Origin: Halocynthiibacter sp049608145
Lineage (GTDB): Bacteria; Pseudomonadota; Alphaproteobacteria; Rhodobacterales; Rhodobacteraceae
Assembly (NCBI RefSeq): GCF_049608145.1
Contig: NZ_JBMYXF010000015.1
Location: 1 to 62,603, forward strand
Reading direction: 5' to 3'
DNA: 62,603 nt
Part shown: positions 55,334 to 62,603 of the stretch, piece after piece
How the letters are laid out: each line of letters starts with the position of its first letter
How positions within the stretch are numbered: the stretch's first letter is position 1
The notes under the pieces: model-generated
What the model was told of the DNA's origin: nothing
The model's database searches: none
What the model saw: only the letters and a program-made list of their open reading frames with translations
Position numbers and translations under genes: made by a program

Positions 55334-56806
55334 TTAGCTCCAGTCGCGACAGATGTATTTGATTTCAGTGAATTCTTCTAGGCCCTGACGGGCGCCTTCA
55401 CGACCCAGACCCGACTGTTTGACGCCACCAAAGGGAATGGGCGGGCCAGTGACCGAGGTGCGGTTGATCGCGACCATGCCAAATTCCAGCGCCCGTGACA
55501 TGCGATAGATGCGTCTGGGATCCTGGGTGTGAACATAGGCAACAAGGCCGTATTCCGTATCATTGGCACGATTGATGACCTCGTCTTCTGTGTCAAAGGG
55601 TGTCAACGCGGCGACGGGCCCAAAGGTTTCATCACGCATGATATCGGCGTTTTGTGGCACATCGGTCAGGATCGTCGGGGGGTAAAACAGCGAGCCCTCT
55701 GCAAGGCGCGCGCCGCCAAGGGCCAGTTTTGCCCCTTTTGACATGGCGTCTGCGACTTGTTCTTCCTGTTTTTGCACCAGACGGTCATGCATCAGGGGGC
55801 CGATGTCTGGGTCGTCTTTGCCCGCGCCAAGGGTCAGTTGGTGGGCGGCGTCTGTGAAACGCGTGCAGAATGTGTCGTAAATACCGCGCGCGATAAACAT
55901 GCGGTTTGCGCCCAGGCAGTCCTGACCACCGGTCGCGAATTTGGCCTTGATGGCCTCATCGACGGCGCGGTCAAGATCAGCGTCTTCGAAGACGATGAAC
56001 GGGGCGTGTCCGCCCAACTCCATCACCAGACGCTTCACGGTGTTTGCGCATTGGCGGTACAAAAGCCGGCCGACTTCGGTTGATCCGGTGAAGGATAGCG
56101 CACGCACACGGGTGTCATCGCACCAGGGAGTGACGATGGTTTTTGCGTCCCCTGGCAAGACGTTGAATACACCAGCGGGCAGGCCCGCGTCATTGGCCAG
56201 TTGCGCAAGTGCGAGGGCGGACAAAGGTGTTTCGGCTGAGGGATGCGCAACGATGGTGCACCCGGCGGCCAGGGCTGCGGCGGCTTTGCGTGTCAGCATG
56301 GCCGAAGGAAAATTCCAGGGCGTGATTAATGCAACAACACCAACGGGTTCGCGCCAGAGTTCAACTTCTGCAGAGGGCAGGTGGCTGGTGATGCCTTCGA
56401 TATTGGGGCGGCGGGCCTCTTCGGCGTAGAAATCAACAAAGCTGGCGGCATAGTCAATTTCGCCCCGGGCCTCTGAGATGGGCTTGCCCTGTTCCGCGAC
56501 CATGATCCAGGCCAGTTCTTCGCGGTTTTCGATGATCTTTGCGTGCCATTTTTTCAGCAATGCAGCGCGGTCTTGGGGCAAAAGGGCAGACCATGGGGCA
56601 AAGGCGTTTTGGGCGACAGTCACCGCATCGGTTGCTGTGGCCGCGGTCATGGCACTGACGTCTGTGATGACCTGACCCGTGGCGGGATCGGTCACGGGAA
56701 ATGTATCGGGACCGGTGTGCCATTCGCCATTGATATAGGCACTGGTTTTCACCAGCGGGTCCGTGGGAATGATGGCATCCTGTGCGGAAGGATTTTTATG
56801 CAGCAT
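55334..56806 (-). CDS. NAD(P)-dependent succinate-semialdehyde dehydrogenase-like aldehyde dehydrogenase
   Basis: 490 residues, a typical aldehyde dehydrogenase. TPWNFPSAM, FTGSTEVGRLL, catalytic Glu263 in MELGGHAPFIVF and Cys297 in GGQDCLGANR are present; the C-terminal EFGMVAINRTSVTGP...PFGGVKQSGLGREG resembles GabD. The usual KP-x-E-x-TP cofactor motif reads AHPSAETP here: the conserved Lys is replaced by His188, which may alter NAD/NADP preference. The gene pairs with the aminotransferase to take 4-aminobutyrate to succinate and follows an Lrp-type regulator on the same strand. Confidence 0.9.
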   Translation of the reverse strand: MLHKNPSAQDAIIPTDPLVKTSAYINGEWHTGPDTFPVTDPATGQVITDVSAMTAATATDAVTVAQNAFAPWSALLPQDRAALLKKWHAKIIENREELAWIMVAEQGKPISEARGEIDYAASFVDFYAEEARRPNIEGITSHLPSAEVELWREPVGVVALITPWNFPSAMLTRKAAAALAAGCTIVAHPSAETPLSALALAQLANDAGLPAGVFNVLPGDAKTIVTPWCDDTRVRALSFTGSTEVGRLLYRQCANTVKRLVMELGGHAPFIVFEDADLDRAVDEAIKAKFATGGQDCLGANRMFIARGIYDTFCTRFTDAAHQLTLGAGKDDPDIGPLMHDRLVQKQEEQVADAMSKGAKLALGGARLAEGSLFYPPTILTDVPQNADIMRDETFGPVAALTPFDTEDEVINRANDTEYGLVAYVHTQDPRRIYRMSRALEFGMVAINRTSVTGPPIPFGGVKQSGLGREGARQGLEEFTEIKYICRDWS

Positions 56807-56913
56807 TTTTCGGCTCCTGTGTTGGGGTGGACACTAGGGAGAAGCGAAAGATGATGGGGCTGAAGTTGCCTGAGTTTGCAGAATAATCAGCTTATTTTTT
56901 GCCTTAAGGCAGG

Positions 56914-57399
56914 TTATTCATCTGTATCGTCAGCCAAAAGGTGTAATGGTGGGCCGGGGCTGCGCACGGTTTTGGTGACGATGTAGGAATAATATCGCGC
57001 GATATCGCCTGAGGTTTCCAAGATGATTTCGATCAGTTCTTGGTAGGCTTCGATCGAAGATGTGACGACTTGAATGAGATAATCATAGCCCCCGCCAATG
57101 GCCCAACATCCGGTGATTTCTGGATGGGCGCCGATGGTGCGTTCGAAGGATTGAAAGCGGGCGGCGGCGTGTGAATCCAGTTCAATCGTGACGAAAACAG
57201 TGATGACCCCGGGCAGTTTGCGCAGGTTGATCTGAGCCTGATATCCCGAAATCAGGCCGGATTTTTCCAGGCGACGCAGGCGTTCCCAACAGGGTGAAGG
57301 TGACAGGCCGACCTTTTGCGCAAGTGCAGCTTTGGTGATCCGCCCGTCATCGGACAAAACACGGAGAATTTGAAAGTCGATACGATCCAGTTTGAGCAT
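56914..57399 (-). CDS. Lrp/AsnC-family transcriptional regulator
   Basis: 161 residues: N-terminal helix-turn-helix (LDRIDFQILRVLSDDGRITKAALAQKVGLSPSPCWERL split over the first 45 residues) and a C-terminal RAM ligand domain (VFVTIELDSHAAARFQSFE; GCWAIGGGYDYLIQV). It lies 107 bp before the aldehyde dehydrogenase gene on the same strand and probably controls that operon in response to an amino acid. Confidence 0.92.
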   Translation of the reverse strand: MLKLDRIDFQILRVLSDDGRITKAALAQKVGLSPSPCWERLRRLEKSGLISGYQAQINLRKLPGVITVFVTIELDSHAAARFQSFERTIGAHPEITGCWAIGGGYDYLIQVVTSSIEAYQELIEIILETSGDIARYYSYIVTKTVRSPGPPLHLLADDTDE

Positions 57400-57446
57400 A
57401 TCGACCTATATCTTTCGTAAGCCCCGGGGGCAATATGCCCGTGAGA

Positions 57447-60400
57447 TCAGAACTTGGCGATCAGGTTCAGGAACAGCCCTTTGTCGTCATGTGTCAGATC
57501 CGCAAGATCATCTGAGAAACGTCCGAAATTGTAACCAAGCCCCAGTTTGACGTTGTCACCCATGTGGCGATACCCGGCCAGAAGGAACCCGAAATCGGAT
57601 GTTTCGGCTTGTTGGGCGTCTAAGATGCGGGCCTCGCCTAGGATGTCCCAGGTGTGGGTCATGTGATAGCGGACATTGGCAACATAAAGCGTTGCGTTGT
57701 TTGAGGTGAAACTGGTGCTTCCGGCATCTGCAGATTCTGTGAAGCGCGCACCAATTTTGCCACCAATGGACCAATGGCGATTAAGATCGTAATCCGCATC
57801 CAAGCTTAGAATATGGCTGTGTTGTTGCGGGCCACGTGTCTGATTGCCGCCAGATGTGGTCAGAACTTGTCCATATTCGTCAAATACATAGCGATAGCGC
57901 GCCAGAATGTTCAGGCGATCGTTTGAAATCGGACGATAGGCATAGCCCAGAGACAGTTCAGCGAATTGCGTATCCTGAAGGGTGGCTGTCTGAGCATCGG
58001 TATAGACCAGATCCAAGCTGCCCAGCAGGCGGCTGCTTTCAGAAAACGCGTGTTTTAGGTTGCCTGAGAAAATGACCGTATCGGAATCACGATTGTTGCC
58101 GCCTTCGGTGCCACGTTCGCGACGCAGTTCCAGCCGGGCTTTTGCGGCGGTGATTTCATTGTCATAGGCCAGCCCAAACGACAGGGCTGTGCGCCGGAAA
58201 TTGCCACCGTCATCATCGTTGATTGTGCCAACTTCCAACGCGACGGTGTAGTCGGTGTGATCGGTCGGGGCGTAATCCACACCGTAGGTGCTGTTCAGCG
58301 ACTGTTGTTTTGAGAAGGTGTTATAGGTGTTTTCAGCGAACATTGTCAGGTCTTCGTTCACCTGGCGGGTGCCCCCCAGAACAAATTGCCCCCGGTCACG
58401 ACCCCGGGCATTTAGACTGGTGGAAGATGCATCCGGATCGAGGGTATAGCCCGCGTAACGTGTGTTGCCATTATCGTCATCATAGCGGAACAGCGCGCGC
58501 GCACCAAAGCCGCGTGTGCCGTCAGACAATTCGGTTGCAAGGTTCCATTTGTCACCCAGTGCGATGTTTGCGCCGATCCCGGCACGGTTGTTGCGGACAA
58601 GACCACCGCTGCGTGTTGCCGTGCCTTGGGCAAAGACATACCAGCTGAAACGATCGGAAGGCGTCATGGTCAGGCGGCCAGCAATATCGGTGCGGCTGCC
58701 GGTCTGATCTGCTTGGCCAGGTGTGGCGCGATCCAGATGTTCGAGCCCCAGTTCAAGTGTGTTGCCGTTCTGCAGGGTGCGCATGTATTCCAGACCGGCT
58801 GTATTATCTTCCTTGCCGTCGTCATTTTTGAACTGATCGGCATAGAAACGCAGGCGTGTGCTGTCATTCGGTTCGATTTCACCAAAGACACCCCAGAGCG
58901 TTTCATCAGATGTTGTCGCGTGATCAAGCGATGTGAACCCGGCATCGCGGCGTTCATAATACCCACCGATCAGACCAGGCATGCCAAAGCCCAGTTCCTG
59001 TAGATCGCCCTGTGCGCGCAGGCGAATTGCGGATCCAGTGCCGTTCAATGCATCCGTGGTGGTGCCGGTCAGGCCGCCGTCGGTGGAACTTGTGCTGCCA
59101 AAGCCAGGCCCATCGGAACGGGCGTATTCAAATTCGGCGTAGCTGCGTTCAGAATGCTGCCAGCGCAGATCCACGCCGGTTGCCACCTGATCGGCGGTGG
59201 CGGTTTTTTCAACCTGGCCACTGACCCCAATGCGCAGTTGATCATTGACCCAACCCTGGGCACGTGCGCCATATGAATAGCCATCAACATCTGTGCCGGT
59301 CGGTGTCCATTCATATTGGGCGACAAGATTTACGGCTTGCTGATCATTGGGATTGTCACTGATCAGATTTGTGCCGTTGGAATACGCAGACAGGGGCGAG
59401 GTCAGGCGAACGACACCTTGAATATAATTGATGTCGTAATCGGTGCCATAGGTCAGGGTCTGCCGGGAAATCACGCGCCCGGATTGGGGATCACGGATTT
59501 CGAGGCTAAGGGTTTCTGACCCGCGCGAAATATCCTGTTTGCTGAGGAAATAGACAGATCCACCCGTGCCCCGGAAAACATCCCGGCCCGGTAGATTGTC
59601 TGGTTGTGCGGCATAGGCATCAATGCTGACGCGTGCGTCACCGTTTGATGTTGTCTGCTGTGTTTCCCAATGGCCCTGCACCCCGTATAGCGTGCGTTCA
59701 TTACGGATATATTGCGCGCCAGAAATATTGGCCTTGTAGTTGCCTAGCACCAGATGATTGCCGTCGCGTTCAACCCGCACATAGAACCGCCCTGAGGTCG
59801 GTGCGGTTTCGACAATAGATGAATCATCGCCATATGTCGGGTAAAGATCATCCGGATCAACACGGCGCAGTAGGCTGTGCGGATCACGTTCATCAAGATT
59901 GCGAAAGATGTTGCGCAGCTCTTCTTCACGGGTATCCACAGAGGCGATAACTTTCACACCACTGGCGGTGCGCCCGTTGACATAGGCCGCGATCCGGCCG
60001 CGGTTATAGGTGCCGCTGATGTCACGCCCGGCGCTGTCGACACTGTCATCGGTACGCCAACCAAGGGTGACATCCACCAGGCCGACATAGAACCATTCTG
60101 CGCCCGGCACTTCGATTTCGCGCGTCAGATCTACGGTGCTGGCCGCGATTTCGATGGCATGGTCCCCAACGGGGAGAATACGTTGCATTACAAAACGGCC
60201 GGTGCCGTCGGTTGTCACCGTATCACCCAAGGTGCGAACACGGGTGTTGGCGGGCAGGTCGCTGCCGGAAACGGTGATTGCACCACCGGTAATGCGGATG
60301 CTTTCACGGGCGAGTGCCAGATCTTCAGACCCCTGAGAAAGTGCAGCCAGATCCTGTGGGGTGGTTTCATCAAAGCGACCATCGGCCCCGTAAACCCTAT

Positions 60401-60881
60401 GTACAATCTGCAGATGTTCGCCTTCTGGCAGGGTAACGGATGTCTGACCACCTGGGGGCAGGGGCACCACGGCAAGCGTATGTGTGCCCCCCCGTGCGCC
60501 CACATCCAGAATGCGGATTTCGCCACCTGTGGTGAAGGCGGGATAGTTCAGATGGCTGGTGAAAGACACCTGATCACCCGGACGCGGTGCATCTGGCAAT
60601 ACGGCGGTCAGACCCAGGCTGCGCTGCAGATCTAGACCGTCAAACTGTACACGAATGTCGGCAGCAGCAAGGGCCACGTCCACCTTGCGTTGCAGATCCG
60701 CGAGATGCTGATCTGATCCGGTTTGTGTTGTGCCGTTCACCGTAATAGCAAAGCCGCTGTTTGCCGGGCGGGTTGCACTATCGCACAGGGTTTCAGCCGG
60801 GTTTTCGCATGTTTCTGCCACCGCGGGCAATGCGGATCCGAGAACAACAAAGGCGCCGGCAATTATGGTTTCATTTTTCAT
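57447..60881 (-). CDS. Large outer-membrane beta-barrel protein, partner of a DUF11 protein (copy 2)
   Basis: 1144 residues from the ATG at 60881, where TAAGGATAAG stands upstream and a signal peptide follows (IIAGAFVVLGSALPAVA, cut before ETC); an upstream in-frame start would add 11 residues. The order matches copy 1 at 12281-15838: VQFDGLDLQRSLG, an Ig-like ITVSGSDLPANTRVR unit, YPTYGDDS, GTGGSVYFLSKQDISRGSETL, DYDINYIQGVVRLTSPL, amphipathic strands and the terminal FLNLIAKF. Divergence is spread along the whole length, so this is an old duplication or separate acquisition. It starts 10 bp after the upstream DUF11 gene. Confidence 0.82.
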   Translation of the reverse strand: MKNETIIAGAFVVLGSALPAVAETCENPAETLCDSATRPANSGFAITVNGTTQTGSDQHLADLQRKVDVALAAADIRVQFDGLDLQRSLGLTAVLPDAPRPGDQVSFTSHLNYPAFTTGGEIRILDVGARGGTHTLAVVPLPPGGQTSVTLPEGEHLQIVHRVYGADGRFDETTPQDLAALSQGSEDLALARESIRITGGAITVSGSDLPANTRVRTLGDTVTTDGTGRFVMQRILPVGDHAIEIAASTVDLTREIEVPGAEWFYVGLVDVTLGWRTDDSVDSAGRDISGTYNRGRIAAYVNGRTASGVKVIASVDTREEELRNIFRNLDERDPHSLLRRVDPDDLYPTYGDDSSIVETAPTSGRFYVRVERDGNHLVLGNYKANISGAQYIRNERTLYGVQGHWETQQTTSNGDARVSIDAYAAQPDNLPGRDVFRGTGGSVYFLSKQDISRGSETLSLEIRDPQSGRVISRQTLTYGTDYDINYIQGVVRLTSPLSAYSNGTNLISDNPNDQQAVNLVAQYEWTPTGTDVDGYSYGARAQGWVNDQLRIGVSGQVEKTATADQVATGVDLRWQHSERSYAEFEYARSDGPGFGSTSSTDGGLTGTTTDALNGTGSAIRLRAQGDLQELGFGMPGLIGGYYERRDAGFTSLDHATTSDETLWGVFGEIEPNDSTRLRFYADQFKNDDGKEDNTAGLEYMRTLQNGNTLELGLEHLDRATPGQADQTGSRTDIAGRLTMTPSDRFSWYVFAQGTATRSGGLVRNNRAGIGANIALGDKWNLATELSDGTRGFGARALFRYDDDNGNTRYAGYTLDPDASSTSLNARGRDRGQFVLGGTRQVNEDLTMFAENTYNTFSKQQSLNSTYGVDYAPTDHTDYTVALEVGTINDDDGGNFRRTALSFGLAYDNEITAAKARLELRRERGTEGGNNRDSDTVIFSGNLKHAFSESSRLLGSLDLVYTDAQTATLQDTQFAELSLGYAYRPISNDRLNILARYRYVFDEYGQVLTTSGGNQTRGPQQHSHILSLDADYDLNRHWSIGGKIGARFTESADAGSTSFTSNNATLYVANVRYHMTHTWDILGEARILDAQQAETSDFGFLLAGYRHMGDNVKLGLGYNFGRFSDDLADLTHDDKGLFLNLIAKF

Positions 60882-60891
60882 GATCTTATCC

Positions 60892-62603
60892 TTACCGTTG
60901 CCTGCTGATTTCACGCTGGATCACCAGATGTTGCCCGCCTTGACCACGCCAGGCCCTGCGTATGGCTTCTTCGGCCAGATCCAGCCGGTCCGAGGCTGTC
61001 TGTCGTGTTTCTGACGTTCTATGATATCGCAGTTCAATCACACCGGGTTGGGTGGCAAGACTGCGCACAAGCCCGTCGACCGCTTGTGTGAATCCGTCGG
61101 TCATTTCGACGTCTCCGCTGTCCTGGGCAAGGCTGTAGGCGTTGCTGTCGAGATCAATTTGCACACGATCCGCGATGGATGCACCAAAGTTAAAGCGGGT
61201 CATCTTACCGGCGGTCACACGTTGAACCCGTGGGTTTTCCGTTGTTGTCTGATAACCGGTCGGCAGACTGCGCGTGTCCAGTTTCAAAATGACATTGGAC
61301 CCGATTTCCCCAGGCAGGGCGATACAGGGCACGTGATAACGCCCGTGCTGATCGGTTGTGATGACTTCGCCCAGAACCGTTGCGATCTGAACACCTGCCA
61401 GGCCGGGTTCGCCTTCGTCCTGATAGCCATTGGCGTTGAGATCATCAAAGACCTTGCCAATGATATCGGTGCAGTCAAAGACAGTTTCGGCCTGGATCCG
61501 GACCGTGGCTGTTGCAAGGTTTGATACGCGCAGGCCACTGATATCGGCAATCCATGCACGGTTGACCAGATCTTCGTCAGCCACATCCGCAACAATGCGC
61601 GCAGATAAGGTGACTGTGGTTTCCACATCGGCAGCAATATCAAACGGTCCCCAAGACAGGGTCTGGCCATGTTCCGGTTCTGTTGGTGTCCCATTAATGG
61701 CAGCCGTATCTGGCGTATAAACAACACCCGCAGGCAGTTGATCATGCAAAACAAGATTGGTCAGATCAATGCCGGATGTGTTCTTAAACGTCAGTGTGTA
61801 AACAACCGTATCGCCGTAAATCACCGTATCGCGGTTTGCTGTCTTGGTGATGGACATCAAGGCCGTGGGATCTTCTGGTACAGCGAGGAAGACAACCGTC
61901 GGGTCATTTGTTGGATTGGTATCGTTCACACCATTCAGCGTCTTATCTGAAGATGTTTCAGAACCGTTTCCTGTGTCTGACACATCTGACACAGCTGTGC
62001 CGCCCGGGCTTGTGCCAACCATGGTTACACTGTGTGATACGCCACCGGCCTCCACATCACTCGGGGTGATTGTGTGATCGTCGACTTGGCAATCGGCAGA
62101 TTCACCTGGTGCAAGGATCAATGGGCTACATGCGCCGATGCTTAATCCTGTCGTTGAGATTGCCTGGGCATTTTTCAAAGACACAGCCGTGATGCGCGTT
62201 TTCTGTGAACCGGATGATGAGGCAAGGCGCAGATCTTCCAGTGTCGTGTTGCCCCGGTTGGTGACTTTCAATGTATAGGGGATTGTATCCCCGGCATCCG
62301 TGAAGGCTGCCCATTCCCCGTCCAAGGTTGTAGGTGTTCTCGATGTCAGTGTGACGAGAAGCTCACGATGTTCAGAAAGCTCTGTCACGGCCGCGTCTGA
62401 TGTTTCGGTCAGAGGTGTTGCGACGCCTGGGGCGGTTGCGGTGATTTTGACGACATTGCTGAGACCTCCGCCGACGATGTCTGCCTCAGTGATGGGATAA
62501 TCAACGCGATAGGTTGCGGTTTCCCCGGGCAAAAGCGTGCCACTGGCCGAGGATTGATCCGCGCTGACAAAACTTGGCATTGGGGCGGGGGATACGGCAT
62601 CCC
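60892..62603 (-). CDS. DUF11-repeat surface protein, C-terminal part (copy 2; 5' end outside window)
   Basis: The frame is open to the window edge, giving about 570 residues of the C-terminal end; the first ATG inside is at 62580. It holds at least two DUF11 units (EWAAFTDAGDTIPYTLKVTNRG; MSITKTANRDTVIYGDTVVYTLTF), then VFDCTDIIGKVFDDLNANGYQDEGE, VITTDQHGRYHVPCIALP and LDTRSLPTGYQTTTENPRV, all matching the C-terminal module of the protein encoded at 5057-12259. The tail ends with a short OmpA-like stretch. Its length and N terminus lie outside the window. Confidence 0.85.
   Translation of the reverse strand, partial: DAVSPAPMPSFVSADQSSASGTLLPGETATYRVDYPITEADIVGGGLSNVVKITATAPGVATPLTETSDAAVTELSEHRELLVTLTSRTPTTLDGEWAAFTDAGDTIPYTLKVTNRGNTTLEDLRLASSSGSQKTRITAVSLKNAQAISTTGLSIGACSPLILAPGESADCQVDDHTITPSDVEAGGVSHSVTMVGTSPGGTAVSDVSDTGNGSETSSDKTLNGVNDTNPTNDPTVVFLAVPEDPTALMSITKTANRDTVIYGDTVVYTLTFKNTSGIDLTNLVLHDQLPAGVVYTPDTAAINGTPTEPEHGQTLSWGPFDIAADVETTVTLSARIVADVADEDLVNRAWIADISGLRVSNLATATVRIQAETVFDCTDIIGKVFDDLNANGYQDEGEPGLAGVQIATVLGEVITTDQHGRYHVPCIALPGEIGSNVILKLDTRSLPTGYQTTTENPRVQRVTAGKMTRFNFGASIADRVQIDLDSNAYSLAQDSGDVEMTDGFTQAVDGLVRSLATQPGVIELRYHRTSETRQTASDRLDLAEEAIRRAWRGQGGQHLVIQREISRQR

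Noticed and set aside
52739..56806. Ectoine degradation genes (doe type)
   Set aside because: Aminotransferase, aldehyde dehydrogenase and a deacylase are suggestive, but the deacylase is M20 type and no ectoine hydrolase gene is present.
1..62603. tRNA or rRNA genes
   Set aside because: No cloverleaf-like T-loop/anticodon arrangement or rRNA sequence was recognised when reading the gaps on both strands.

Overview
The window looks like part of an extrachromosomal replicon (large plasmid or chromid) of a marine alphaproteobacterium of the Roseobacter group (Rhodobacterales). Reasons: two complete TRAP transporter operons, RTX/Hint surface proteins, many LysR/GntR/RpiR/GlxA regulators next to small catabolic operons, and a Rep_3 (RepB-type) initiator with a divergent parAB operon. 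The family calls are strong. The genus cannot be told from the sequence.

Layout. 1-1.6 kb: the 3' end of a transposase gene whose IS end runs into the 3' end of a kinase-like gene. 1.9-15.8 kb: a surface-protein block with a frameshifted RTX/Hint protein, a 2400-residue DUF11 repeat protein and a large outer-membrane beta-barrel. 15.9-27 kb: a TRAP transporter (dctPQM) and an operon of aminotransferase, beta-keto acid cleavage enzyme, acetylpolyamine-type deacetylase and hotdog thioesterase, followed by LysR, GlxA and RpiR regulators and a nitrilase-family hydrolase. 27-30 kb: threonine catabolism (tdh, kbl, XRE-cupin regulator). 30-32.9 kb: a PhnD-like protein, a TPR protein and a 31-residue membrane peptide. 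32.9-39.4 kb: a second TRAP operon with a D-amino-acid-dehydrogenase-like enzyme, an enolase-superfamily enzyme and a LysR regulator. 39.4-43.8 kb: a ThDP enzyme, a GntR regulator and an Asp/Glu racemase sharing a TGTATACA operator, then glucokinase. 43.8-48.1 kb: parB, parA, an iteron origin and the Rep_3 initiator. 48.2-53.9 kb: Fic, Tex, MYG1 and an M20 amidohydrolase. 54-57.4 kb: a class III aminotransferase, a semialdehyde dehydrogenase and an Lrp regulator. 57.4-62.6 kb: a second, inverted copy of the barrel + DUF11 cassette, cut by the window edge.

How the genes work together. The 19.3-23.1 kb operon has the enzyme types needed to take an acetylated diamino acid such as N6-acetyl-beta-lysine to 4-aminobutyrate. 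The 54-57 kb operon could then convert 4-aminobutyrate to succinate. This is inference, but it is specific and testable. The origin is supported by 22-bp phased iterons and by a change of strand composition: the + strand is C-richer on sampled lines to its left and G-richer to its right. Two copies of the DUF11/barrel pair 41 kb apart suggest a paired cell-surface system with no function that can be read from the sequence.
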